Shown here: positions 1-6,349 of the stretch, piece by piece
Position numbering within the stretch: the first letter of the stretch is position 1
Layout: the number at the start of each line of letters is the position of its first letter
Origin: Alphaproteobacteria bacterium
Lineage (GTDB): Bacteria > Pseudomonadota > Alphaproteobacteria > Geminicoccales > Geminicoccaceae
DNA length: 7,706 bases
Assembly: GCA_026982585.1 (NCBI GenBank)
Contig: JALSGW010000420.1
Span: forward strand, 1-7,706
Direction of reading: 5' to 3'
The notes under the pieces: generated by a model
Databases searched by the model: none
The model's input: only the letters and a program-made list of their open reading frames with translations
Told to the model about the DNA's origin: nothing
Position numbers and translations under genes: made by a program

Positions 1-33
1 ATTGCTGGGTTGGTTGCGGCGGATGGACTTGGC

Positions 34-51
34 CACCCGCTTTGCCGGGTG
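34..51. terminator. Short hairpin beyond the carD stop
   Basis: CACCCG (34-39) and CGGGTG (46-51) form a perfect 6-bp stem with a 6-nt loop, starting 10 nt past the carD stop codon. On the carD (minus) strand no T-run follows. On the plus strand the stem is followed by TTT, so it would fit better as a weak terminator for a plus-strand transcript entering from the left. It could serve both directions or neither. The rest of 1-60 shows no gene I can recognise. Confidence 0.3.
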
Positions 52-60
52 TTTCTGCGA

Positions 61-561
61 TCAGGCGGCCTTGGCCAGCACCTCCTCGAGCCTGCGGGTG
101 GCTTCCGCCTCGTCCACCTTCTCGATCGCCGCCACCTCGCGCGCCAGGCGCTCGAGCGCGGAACGGTACATCACCCGCTCGCTGTAGGACTGTTCGGAAT
201 CGTCCTTGCGGTAGAGCTCGCGCACCACCTGGGCGATGGCCACCGGGTCGCCGGAGTTGATCTTGGCTTCGTATTCCTGCGCCCGCCGGCTCCACATGAC
301 GTTGCGCCTGGGGCGGATGCGCGAGCGGAGGGTTTCGAGTGCGGATTGAATCTTTTCCCGTGAACTCAGCTTGCGCATGCCGGAGCGGGGTGCCTTGTCC
401 ACCGGCACCCTGAGGGTCAACCGTTCGTTCTCGAAACGCACCACGTACATCTCGAGTTCCATACCGGCGATGACGTCGCGCTCGACGCCCACCACCCGGC
501 CGACGCCGTGGGAGGGGTAGACGACGTAATCGCCAGGATGGAAGGTGAGTCGGTTGGACAT
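61..561 (-). CDS. carD: CarD/CdnL-family RNA polymerase-binding transcription regulator
   Basis: Encodes a 166-residue cytoplasmic protein of the CarD/CdnL family. Members bind the RNA polymerase beta subunit through an N-terminal Tudor-like domain and touch the upstream edge of the promoter bubble with a helical C-terminal domain, stabilising open complexes, mainly at rRNA and growth-related promoters. The N-terminal domain (about residues 5-65) shows FHPGDYVVYPSHGVGRVVGV and the TLRVPVDKA strand. The helical domain (about 68-165) carries W90 in NVMWSRRAQEY, which lines up with the family's tryptophan that wedges into the -10 edge. YEAKINSGD and EQSYSER are typical of alphaproteobacterial members, and the length is normal. 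The ATG at 559-561 has GGAG (571-574, read on the minus strand) 9 nt upstream. The stop is TGA. It is transcribed away from the TRAP operon and has no operon partner in view. The family call is very secure; which promoters it acts on cannot be read here. Confidence 0.95.
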   Translation of the reverse strand: MSNRLTFHPGDYVVYPSHGVGRVVGVERDVIAGMELEMYVVRFENERLTLRVPVDKAPRSGMRKLSSREKIQSALETLRSRIRPRRNVMWSRRAQEYEAKINSGDPVAIAQVVRELYRKDDSEQSYSERVMYRSALERLAREVAAIEKVDEAEATRRLEEVLAKAA

Positions 562-884
562 GTTCTTATTCTCCGCGTCCGCTGTCTGAGGCCTTCCTCC
601 GCGTGCTCCCGCGGGCCTGCGGGGGTGTCGGCACAGACGAACACACGCCGGTCCCCTTTCGAGACCCGCCCGCCATCACCGCGACATGGAGCCTATGAAG
701 CGAAGGATCGCGACGACAACTGCCGACGATGCTCCCCATCGGCGCCGAAAAGTTAACACAAATGCCTGCGATGTTCCAGACCCCCGTCCGCTGTCCGCGC
801 GGCGCTTGCGGCGGCCGCCGGCGCGGGATAGGGTGCGGCCAGACCACACGCATCGCGCCAGCCACACCAGGAGGGAGGTCGACC
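562..884. promoter_or_regulatory. Divergent carD / dctP intergenic region
   Basis: These 323 nt separate two divergent starts and should hold both promoters. I see no convincing gene in them. For carD, a weak sigma-70-like pair on the minus strand is TTGTCG (714-719) and CATAGG (692-697) with a 16-nt spacer. For dctP, TTGCGG (806-811) and GATAGG (827-832) have a short 15-nt spacer. Both are poor matches and only suggestive. An AT-richer island with GTTAAC lies near 750-765. No sigma-54 box (TGGCAC-N5-TTGCA type), which controls some dct systems, was found by eye. A small hairpin CGATG (727-731) / CATCG (737-741) is also present. The dctP ribosome binding site, AGGAGGGAGG, is at 869-878. Confidence 0.45.
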
Positions 885-1859
885 ATGCGCATGTTAGGAA
901 TGGTGGCCGCATCGGCCGTCCTGCTCGCGGCGGGAAGCGGGCTCGCCCAGGAGCGCTGGGACATGCCCATGGCCTATGCGGAGCGCAATTTCCACACCCA
1001 GACCGGCAAGGCGTTCGCCGAATGCGTCCGCATCGGCACCGGCGACGAGCTCGAGATCGTGGTCCACGCCGGCGGTTCCCTGTTCAAGGGCAACGAGATC
1101 AAGCGCGCCGTGCAGACCGGCCAGGTGCCGATCGGTGAACGGCTGCTGTCCGCGCACCAGAACGAGAATCCGGTCTTCGGCTATGACTCCATTCCCTTCC
1201 TCGCCACCTCCTACGAGGATTCCGAAAAGCTGTGGCAGGCCGCACGGCCGGTGATCGAGCAGGTGCTCGAGGAGCAGGGGCTGGTGCTGCTGTACTCGGT
1301 GCCCTGGCCGCCCCAGGGTCTCTACACCAAAAAGCCCATCGAATCCGCCTCCGACATGGAGGGGGTGAAGTTCCGCGCCTACAACGCCGCCACCGCCCGG
1401 CTCGCCGAGCTCATGGGTGCGCAGCCGGTGCAGATCGAGGCGGCCGAGCTCGTCCAGGCCCTCGCCACCGGCGTGGCGGAGAGCTTCATTTCCTCGGGCG
1501 CCACCGGATACGATCGAAAGGTGTGGGAGTACATGACCCACTTCTACGACGTGCAGGCCTGGCTGCCCCGCAATTATGTGTTCGTCAACAAGCAGGCCTG
1601 GGAGTCGCTCAGCGACCAGCAGCGGGGCGTGTTCCGTGCCTGCGCCTACATGGCGGAGCTGGCCGGCACCAAATGGTCCCAGGTCTACGCCAGCTGGACC
1701 GTCGAGCAGCTCGCGAAAAACGGCATGACCGTGACCCCGCCCGGAGACCGGCTGCGTGCCGATTTCGAGCGCATCGGTGAGACCATGACCAAGGAGTGGC
1801 TCGAGGCCGCAGGCGAGCTCGGCCAGCGGATCATCGACGCCTATCGCGCGATGAAGTGA
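885..1859 (+). CDS. dctP: TRAP transporter periplasmic solute-binding protein (DctP family)
   Basis: Encodes a 324-residue extracytoplasmic receptor of a TRAP transporter. It would bind a carboxylate-bearing solute in the periplasm and hand it to the DctQ-DctM membrane pair encoded just downstream. The ATG at 885 is chosen because AGGAGGGAGG ends 6 nt before it and because it gives a clean signal peptide: MRMLGMVAASAVLLAAG, with likely cleavage around residues 21-23 (GLAQ-E). The open frame continues upstream to 729, but that extension is arginine/proline-rich and would bury the signal peptide. Within the mature protein, FRAY (163-166) supplies R164 at the position of the arginine that usually clamps the ligand carboxylate, and VNKQAWESLS (234-243) is a typical DctP segment. 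The ATGVAESFISSGATGYD stretch (194-210) differs from the common TGVVDGQE form, so the ligand may not be a classical C4-dicarboxylate. Length is normal for the family. Substrate unknown. Confidence 0.93.
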   Translation: MRMLGMVAASAVLLAAGSGLAQERWDMPMAYAERNFHTQTGKAFAECVRIGTGDELEIVVHAGGSLFKGNEIKRAVQTGQVPIGERLLSAHQNENPVFGYDSIPFLATSYEDSEKLWQAARPVIEQVLEEQGLVLLYSVPWPPQGLYTKKPIESASDMEGVKFRAYNAATARLAELMGAQPVQIEAAELVQALATGVAESFISSGATGYDRKVWEYMTHFYDVQAWLPRNYVFVNKQAWESLSDQQRGVFRACAYMAELAGTKWSQVYASWTVEQLAKNGMTVTPPGDRLRADFERIGETMTKEWLEAAGELGQRIIDAYRAMK

Positions 1860-1865
1860 ATGTGC

Positions 1866-1892
1866 GGCGGGCGGCCGATCCGGCCGCCCGCC
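1866..1892 (+). other. Strong intercistronic stem-loop between dctP and dctQ
   Basis: A perfect 12-bp, almost entirely G/C stem (1866-1877 pairing with 1881-1892) closes on a 3-nt loop (ATC, 1878-1880), beginning 6 nt after the dctP stop. It is followed by CTCCCGTTT, with only three T residues, so it is not a textbook terminator. In TRAP operons the binding protein is needed in excess over the membrane subunits. A hairpin here could stabilise the dctP 3' end or stop part of the transcription before dctQM. The pairing is seen directly; the function is inferred. Confidence 0.7.
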
Positions 1893-1939
1893 TCCCGTTT
1901 CACACACAGCTCCCGCCCACGCACCTGGCCTCGCCATCC

Positions 1940-2434
1940 ATGCTCCAGCGTCTTTACGCCGCATGCGGCGCATTGGCGGCGGTGTTTCTCATCCTCATGT
2001 TGCTCGTGATCCTGGCCCAGATCCTGACCCGTTGGGCCGGCGTCACCTTTCCCGGTGCCCCGGACTACGCCGGCTACTTCATGGCCGCCTCCTCCTTCTT
2101 CGCCCTCGCCTATGCGCTCGAGCACCGCACCCACATCCGGGTCCACCTTTTGCTCTCCCGGCTCGAGGGGCGGGCGCGCTGGTGGCTCGAGCTCTGGTGC
2201 CTTGTGATCGGCACCGGTCTCTCCTGGTATTTCGCCTGGTACGCGGTGCGGGCGGTGCGGATTTCCTGGCAGATCGGCGATGTCAGCCAGGGGCAGGACG
2301 CCACACCGTTGTGGATCCCCCAGCTGGCGATGGCGGTCGGCACCGTGGTGCTGGCGCTGGCCTTCCTCGATCACCTTTGGCGGGTGTGGCGCGGCGGGAT
2401 CGCGGCGGTGGCCGAGGTCGAGCGGACGGAGTGA
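1940..2434 (+). CDS. dctQ: TRAP transporter small permease subunit (DctQ family)
   Basis: Encodes a 164-residue inner-membrane protein, the small DctQ subunit that pairs with DctM and is thought to help dock the loaded binding protein. Four hydrophobic segments are visible at about residues 7-29, 43-60, 81-105 and 124-147, the expected topology. EHRTHIRVHLLLSRL (61-75) between segments 2 and 3 is a typical DctQ loop, in which the arginines and histidines follow the pattern of many family members. The ATG at 1940 gives a standard N-terminus (MLQRLYAACG). The frame is open upstream, but that part overlaps the dctP end and the stem-loop. No clear Shine-Dalgarno precedes the start, so translation may be weak, in keeping with a lower need for this subunit than for DctP. 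It ends 3 nt before the dctM start, so the two are almost surely co-translated. Confidence 0.92.
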   Translation: MLQRLYAACGALAAVFLILMLLVILAQILTRWAGVTFPGAPDYAGYFMAASSFFALAYALEHRTHIRVHLLLSRLEGRARWWLELWCLVIGTGLSWYFAWYAVRAVRISWQIGDVSQGQDATPLWIPQLAMAVGTVVLALAFLDHLWRVWRGGIAAVAEVERTE

Positions 2435-2437
2435 GCC

Positions 2438-3751
2438 ATGGAGACCTTCTGGCTCACGGTGGTGTTCCTGCTCACCCTGTTCCTGCTGCTCGGCACCGGT
2501 GTGTGGGTCGCCCTCGCCCTGATGGGGGTGGCGCTCGTCGGCATGGAACTGTTCACGGTGCGTCCGGCCGGCGACGCCATGATCACCACCATCTGGAGTT
2601 CGGCTTCGTCCTGGGCGCTGACGGCGCTTCCCCTGTTCATCTGGATGGGCGAGATCCTGTTTCGCACCCGGCTGTCCGAGGACATGTTCCACGGGCTTGC
2701 ACCGTGGATGGCGCGGCTTCCGGGCCGGCTGCTGCACACCAACGTCGCCGGCTGTACCGTGTTCGCTGCCATCTCCGGCTCCTCGGCGGCCACGGTGACC
2801 ACCATCGGCAAGATGACCATCCCGGAGTTGCGCAAGCGGGGCTATCCCGAGCACATGATCATCGGCACCCTGGCCGGTGCCGGCACCCTGGGGCTGATGA
2901 TCCCGCCCTCCCTCATCCTCATCGTCTACGGAGTCACCATCAACGAAAGCATCTCCAAGCTCTTCATCGCCGGCATCCTGCCCGGTTTGACCCTGGCCGG
3001 GCTGTTCATGGGCTATGTTGCCCTGTGGTCTTTCTGGCGCCGGGAGCGCATCCCGGAGGAACCCAGACTTCCCCTGATCGAACGGTTGCGGCGCGGCCGC
3101 CATCTGTTGCCGGTGTTCGGACTGATCCTGGCGGTGCTGGGTTCGATCTACTTCGGTTTCGCCACCGCCACCGAGGCGGCGAGCTTCGGTGTGGTGGGCG
3201 CGCTGCTGTTGGCCTGGAGCCAGGGTGCGCTCACCCGACAGGCGTTCGTGGAGAGCCTGATGGGGGCGGTGCGCACCTCGGCCATGATCGCCTTCATCCT
3301 GATGGGCGCCGCTTTTCTGGCGTTGGCCATGGGCTTTACCGGACTGCCGCGGGCGCTTGCCGAGTGGATCGCCGCGCTTGAGCTCTCTCCGGTGGCCCTG
3401 ATCGCGGCGCTCACCGTGTTCTACATCGTGCTCGGCTGCTTTCTGGACGGCATCAGCGCCGTGGTGCTCACCATCGCGGTGGTGGAGCCCATGATCCGTC
3501 AGGCGGGGATCGACACCATCTGGTTCGGCATTTTCATCGTGGTGGTGGTGGAGACCGCCCAGATCACGCCGCCCATCGGGTTCAATCTGTTCGTGCTCCA
3601 GGGCATGACCGGGCACGATATCGGCTACATCGCCCGGGTCTCCCTGCCGTTCTTCATCATCATGGTGCTCATGGTGGCGCTGTTGGTGGCCTTCCCGGAG
3701 CTTGCCACCTGGCTGCCCGAGACCATGCGACCAGGACCGGGAGGCGGATGA
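2438..3751 (+). CDS. dctM: TRAP transporter large permease subunit (DctM family)
   Basis: Encodes a 437-residue polytopic membrane protein, the large TRAP subunit that forms the transport path and uses an ion gradient for solute uptake. The length and the many hydrophobic segments along the chain fit the family. Signature stretches seen are SGSSAATVTTIGK (113-125), AGAGTLGLMIPPS (146-158) in the first half, and ATATEAA (242-248) and QITPPIGFNLFVLQGM (375-390) in the second; the two PP-containing stretches mark the inverted-repeat halves of the fold. GGAG at 2428-2431, inside the end of dctQ, is the ribosome binding site 6 nt before the ATG. The last nine residues (TMRPGPGGG) and the TGA stop lie inside the first copy of a 38-bp direct repeat. 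That tail, glycine/proline-rich and hydrophilic, may therefore be a late addition, although the family motifs all lie before it. No T-run terminator is visible after the stop. Confidence 0.95.
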   Translation: METFWLTVVFLLTLFLLLGTGVWVALALMGVALVGMELFTVRPAGDAMITTIWSSASSWALTALPLFIWMGEILFRTRLSEDMFHGLAPWMARLPGRLLHTNVAGCTVFAAISGSSAATVTTIGKMTIPELRKRGYPEHMIIGTLAGAGTLGLMIPPSLILIVYGVTINESISKLFIAGILPGLTLAGLFMGYVALWSFWRRERIPEEPRLPLIERLRRGRHLLPVFGLILAVLGSIYFGFATATEAASFGVVGALLLAWSQGALTRQAFVESLMGAVRTSAMIAFILMGAAFLALAMGFTGLPRALAEWIAALELSPVALIAALTVFYIVLGCFLDGISAVVLTIAVVEPMIRQAGIDTIWFGIFIVVVVETAQITPPIGFNLFVLQGMTGHDIGYIARVSLPFFIIMVLMVALLVAFPELATWLPETMRPGPGGG

Positions 3752-3832
3752 GGGGAACGCGCGTTCGCGTTCGCGGACGTCGCTGCATCCACGAACCATG
3801 CGACCAGGACCGGGAGGCGGATGAGGGGAACG
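3722..3832 (+). repeat. Exact 38-bp direct repeat around the dctM stop codon
   Basis: Positions 3722-3759 and 3795-3832 are identical over 38 bp, 73 bp apart, with an unrelated 35-nt spacer (3760-3794). Copy 1 encodes the last nine DctM residues and the stop; copy 2 lies in the noncoding gap before the end of aguA. The match stops sharply at both sides. The first copy runs into a 12-bp palindrome, GAACGCGCGTTC (3755-3766), which is followed by a second GCGTTC (3767 onward is GCGTTCGC-like). No third copy was seen in the window. A partial duplication or a small insertion scar are possible origins; no transposase or integrase lies nearby. Confidence 0.9.
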
Positions 3833-3844
3833 GCCGCCTTCCCC
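3825..3844. terminator. Candidate hairpin in the dctM / aguA convergent gap
   Basis: GGGGAA (3825-3830) pairs with TTCCCC (3839-3844) around an 8-nt loop. Its left arm lies in the second copy of the 38-bp repeat. It sits between the ends of two convergent genes, where a two-way terminator would be expected, but neither side has a T-run. It is a weak candidate. Confidence 0.25.
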
Positions 3845-3877
3845 GATGCGGAGCGATCAGGACGGGCCGGGATTGGA

Positions 3878-4891
3878 TCAGGGGCGAGGCTGCTCCCGGG
3901 TGATGCAGTGGAGGCCTCCTCCTCCCTGGACGATCTCGAGGCTTTCGATCTGCACCACCTTGCGATCGGGGAACAGCCCGACCAGGGTCTTGTAGGCGAC
4001 CGCGTCCTGGGGGTCGTCGAATGCCGGCATCAGGACCGCCCCGTTGGCCAGATAGAAGTTGACGTAGGACATCGTCAGCAACCGGCCGTCGTGGCGCGCG
4101 CGCGGCTGGGGCAGCGGCAGGGGTACGATCTCCAGCTGCCGGTCCCTTGCATCCCGGCTCTTCCTCAGCACCTCGAGATTGGCTTCGAGCGGCGCGCGGT
4201 TGGGCCCGGATTCCCGGTCCACCGCCGCCACCACCACCCCCGGCCGCACGAATCGCGCGACATTGTCCACATGACCCTTGGTCTCGTCGTCGATCAGACC
4301 ATGGGGCAGCCAGATCACCCGCTCGATGCCGAGCAGCTCTTGTAGCTCCCGCTCGACGTCCCGCCGTTCGATGCCGGGATTGCGGGCGGCATCCAGCACC
4401 GAAGGCTCGCAGAGCAGGGCGGTGCCTTCGCCGTCCACCACCATCGCGCCCCCTTCCAACACGAGCTCGCTCTCGAACAGGGTCAGCCCGAGATGTTCGC
4501 CCAGGCGGCGGGCGATCTGGGCGTCCTGGGCAAAGGGTTCGTAGAGCTCGCCCCAGGCGTTGAAGCGAAAGCACAACGCCCCAAGCCGGCCCGATTCGTG
4601 GACCAGGAACACGGGCGCCACGTCCCGCATCCAGCTGTCGTCGTGGGGCATGGGCAGGATGGAGATGCCGCTTCCCAGCTCCAGGGAGGCGGAGGCGACC
4701 AGATCGGGGCGCACGATCATCGACACGGGCTCGAAGGCGGCGAGGGAGGCCGCCACCTCGGCGAAGGCGGCGCGCGCCTCGGCGAGACGACCGCCGAACG
4801 CCTCCGGCCGGCACGGCCAGGCCATCCAACAGCGGGTATGCGGCGCCCACTCGGGCGGCAGACGAAAGCCGAGCTCGCGGGGGCTTGGCAC
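3878..4891 (-). CDS. aguA: Agmatine deiminase-family (guanidine-modifying) protein
   Basis: Encodes a 337-residue cytoplasmic protein of the agmatine deiminase/PPAD family. Agmatine deiminase turns agmatine into N-carbamoylputrescine and ammonia on the arginine-decarboxylase route to putrescine. The N-terminus GFRLPPEWAPHTRCWMAWP (8-26) is characteristic. Active-site parts are visible: DDSWMRD (84-90; W87 and D90 match the guanidinium-site W-x-R-D), EGGAMVVDGEGT (146-157), DDETKGHVDN (201-210; H207 and D209), and the nucleophile C329 in GGGGLHCITREQP (323-335). All catalytic positions appear intact. It is a little shorter than many AguA proteins (about 360-370). The start is GTG at 4889-4891, supported by GGAGG (4898-4902, minus strand) 6 nt upstream and a standard N-terminus. 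The usual partner aguB (N-carbamoylputrescine amidase) is not in the window. The family is certain; agmatine as substrate is likely but not proved. Confidence 0.88.
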   Translation of the reverse strand: MPSPRELGFRLPPEWAPHTRCWMAWPCRPEAFGGRLAEARAAFAEVAASLAAFEPVSMIVRPDLVASASLELGSGISILPMPHDDSWMRDVAPVFLVHESGRLGALCFRFNAWGELYEPFAQDAQIARRLGEHLGLTLFESELVLEGGAMVVDGEGTALLCEPSVLDAARNPGIERRDVERELQELLGIERVIWLPHGLIDDETKGHVDNVARFVRPGVVVAAVDRESGPNRAPLEANLEVLRKSRDARDRQLEIVPLPLPQPRARHDGRLLTMSYVNFYLANGAVLMPAFDDPQDAVAYKTLVGLFPDRKVVQIESLEIVQGGGGLHCITREQPRP

Positions 4892-5002
4892 GCACTCCCT
4901 CCCGAACCCCTGCGCTCTGCGCTAGAGCTTGGGCCAATCCGCCCGGCGGTGCAACCGTTGCGGTGGGTGTTTTCCGAGGAGCTTTCAACCGAAGAGGAGA
5001 TC
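4892..5002. promoter_or_regulatory. Divergent aguA / RidA-family intergenic region
   Basis: The 111 nt between two divergent starts must serve both genes. Each has a visible ribosome binding site: GGAGG for aguA (4898-4902, minus strand) and AGGAG (4995-4999) only 3 nt before the RidA-family ATG. Two small inverted repeats are present: GCTCT (4914-4918) / AGAGC (4924-4928), and GCAAC-C-GTTGC (4951-4961). Either could be a regulator site, but both are short enough to occur by chance. I see no convincing -35/-10 pair. Confidence 0.4.
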
Positions 5003-5470
5003 ATGAGCGGTCGCATTCGAGCCAAGCTCGCCGAACTCGGCCTCACCCTGCCCCCGGTCAGCCGGCCCGTCGCCAATTACCTGCCCTGGACGCAAAGCGG
5101 CACCCTGTTGTTCATCTCCGGCCAGGTGCCGCTGCGGGAGGGAAAGGTGGCGATCGCCGGCCGGCTGGGCGCCGAGGTGCAGCTGGAGGAGGGCCGCGAG
5201 GCCGCCCGCTTGTGTGCCTTGCACCTGCTGGCGCAGGCCGAGGCGGCGCTGGGAGACCTCGATCGCATCCGCCGCTGCCTGCGGGTGGGCGGATTCGTCA
5301 CCTGCACCCCGGAGTTCACCGACCATCCCCAGGTCATCAACGGCGCCTCCGATCTGCTGGTGGCGGTGCTGGGCGAGGCGGGACGCCATGCCCGCGTGGC
5401 GGTCGGGGTGCCGAGCCTGCCGCTCAACGCGGCGGTGGAGGTGGAGGCGCTGTTCGAGGTGGCGGACTGA
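5003..5470 (+). CDS. RidA/YjgF/YER057c-family protein, long (about 155-residue) subfamily
   Basis: Encodes 155 residues of the RidA/YjgF fold, a cytoplasmic trimer. True RidA hydrolyses reactive enamine/imine intermediates, for example those from PLP-dependent dehydratases. This protein belongs to a longer, distinct subfamily, recognised by IRAKLAELGLTLPP (5-18), ANYLPW (24-29), LFISGQVPL (36-44), LGAEVQLEEGREAARLCALHLLAQ (55-78), GGFVTCTPEFTDHPQVINGASDL (96-118) and GRHARVAVGVPSLPLNAAVEVEALFEV (127-153). R131 aligns with the RidA arginine that holds the substrate carboxylate, so imine-deaminase chemistry is possible. The biochemical role of this subfamily is not settled, so no symbol is given. 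The ATG at 5003 is chosen for the AGGAG just ahead and the typical start MSGRIRAKLAELG; the frame stays open upstream to 4493, across antisense aguA, by chance. It is divergent from aguA and convergent with the hydrolase gene. Confidence 0.9.
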   Translation: MSGRIRAKLAELGLTLPPVSRPVANYLPWTQSGTLLFISGQVPLREGKVAIAGRLGAEVQLEEGREAARLCALHLLAQAEAALGDLDRIRRCLRVGGFVTCTPEFTDHPQVINGASDLLVAVLGEAGRHARVAVGVPSLPLNAAVEVEALFEVAD

Positions 5471-5474
5471 GCGC

Positions 5475-5509
5475 ACCGGCCTGCGACGCGCCGGTCCCGG
5501 CTGTGCCGG
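5475..5509. terminator. Tandem hairpins between convergent genes
   Basis: ACCGGC (5475-5480) pairs with GCCGGT (5490-5495) around a 9-nt loop, and CCGGC (5497-5501) pairs with GCCGG (5505-5509) around TGT. They begin 5 nt after the RidA-family stop. The GC stems lie where a two-way terminator would be expected, but no T-run follows. A further GGGC/GCCC hairpin followed by GTTT lies at about 5536-5552. The rest of this 93-nt gap holds nothing else I can support. Confidence 0.35.
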
Positions 5510-5563
5510 CTGCGGGGAGGTGAGGGGAGTGACACCGGGGCGCGGGCCCGTTTCCACGCGGCC

Positions 5564-6313
5564 CTAGCGGATCCGCTCCCACATCTCGTCCACCGCCCGG
5601 GCCAGCCGCTTGAGATCCTCCGGACGGGACAGGCGGTGGTCGCCGGACTTGATCAGCTCCACGGTCACATCGGGGCTCGCGAGGCGATCGCTCAGCTCCA
5701 GCGACAGGGCGAACGGAACATCCCGGTCCTGCTGACCGTGCAGGATGTGGACCGGAGCCCGGATCGGAATCGTCTGTCCTTCCTCGAGCAGCAGGTGGCG
5801 CCGGCCCTCCTCGATCAGCTTCATGGTGATCGGCACCGGATCGCCATAGTCCGAAGGCTCATAGATCACCCCCTGTTCCTGGAGGAGGCGCCGTTGCTCG
5901 GCAGAAAAACGCTGCCAGAGCAGCCGTTCCGTGAAATCCGGCGCCGGCGCGATGAGGACCAGCCCTTCGACCAGCTCCGGCCGCGCCTTGGCGCACAACA
6001 ATGCGATCCAACCGCCCATGGAGGAGCCGACCAGCAGAGCGGGGATTCCGAGCAGCCGCGTCAGCACGTTGAGCGCATCCTCCAGCCAGTCTCCCAGGGT
6101 GCAGTTTTCGAACCGACCCGAGGAGCGGCCATGACCACGGTAGTCGAAACGCAGATAGGCGCGGCCGCGCTCCGCCAGATGCCCGGCGAGGAAACGCGCC
6201 TTGGTGCCCTCCATGTCGGAGAGCAGGCCCGGAAGGAAGAGAACGGGCGGCGAATCCCCCTCCTGGCGGTGGAATGCGAGGGCTGTGCCTTCCGCAAGCT
6301 CCAGTCGTTCCAT
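5564..6313 (-). CDS. Alpha/beta hydrolase, ABHD10-like (predicted esterase/thioesterase)
   Basis: Encodes 249 residues of an alpha/beta-hydrolase enzyme with no signal peptide, so probably cytoplasmic. The full triad is visible: nucleophile S98 in GSSMGG (96-101), acid D196 in HGQQDRDVP (192-200) and H226 in GDHRLS (224-229). The oxyanion-side strand is LFLPGLLSDMEGTKA (25-39), followed by RFDYRGHGRSSG (55-66) and CTLGDWLEDAL (71-81). Order and spacing resemble human mitochondrial ABHD10 (IRFDYSGVGSSDG, STLGKW, GSSLGGW, LLHGMKD, SDHRM), which acts as an acyl-glucuronide esterase and S-depalmitoylase; the bacterial substrate is unknown. The ATG at 6311-6313 has AAGGAG (6320-6325, minus strand) 6 nt upstream. 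The frame is open a further 21 codons, but that stretch contains the Shine-Dalgarno and is proline/arginine-rich. Stop is TAG. It is divergent from the glycosyltransferase-like gene with 83 nt between the two starts. Confidence 0.9.
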   Translation of the reverse strand: MERLELAEGTALAFHRQEGDSPPVLFLPGLLSDMEGTKARFLAGHLAERGRAYLRFDYRGHGRSSGRFENCTLGDWLEDALNVLTRLLGIPALLVGSSMGGWIALLCAKARPELVEGLVLIAPAPDFTERLLWQRFSAEQRRLLQEQGVIYEPSDYGDPVPITMKLIEEGRRHLLLEEGQTIPIRAPVHILHGQQDRDVPFALSLELSDRLASPDVTVELIKSGDHRLSRPEDLKRLARAVDEMWERIR

Positions 6314-6349
6314 GGGGTTCTCCTTTGCGGGCGGCTTCGGCCGTGTTAG

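Noticed and set aside
1..60. Open frame continuing past the carD stop toward the left edge.
   Set aside because: Twenty codons without a stop are expected by chance in GC-rich DNA, and carD already has its normal family length.
729..884. An N-terminal extension of DctP.
   Set aside because: It would put about 52 arginine/proline-rich residues before an obvious signal peptide; the ATG at 885 has a strong ribosome binding site.
894..1973. A 359-codon minus-strand open frame over dctP.
   Set aside because: Antisense shadow of dctP with biased, domain-free composition.
1963..3381. A 472-codon plus-strand frame running from within dctQ through most of dctM.
   Set aside because: It is out of frame with both real genes, rich in R, H, G and P, and lacks the hydrophobic segments that the true frames show.
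1841..3799. A 652-codon open frame on the minus strand across dctQ and dctM.
   Set aside because: It is exactly antisense to two genes with clear family motifs. Its protein is a low-complexity mix rich in H, G, D, R, E, Q and P with no recognisable domain, as expected from the complement of GC-rich coding DNA.
3722..3832. The 38-bp repeat as the beginning of a CRISPR array.
   Set aside because: There are only two copies, one of them inside a coding region, with no third repeat and no cas gene in the window.
3669..4988. A 439-codon minus-strand frame overlapping the deiminase gene in another frame.
   Set aside because: Composition is arginine/alanine/glycine-rich without motifs, while the competing frame carries a complete deiminase active site.
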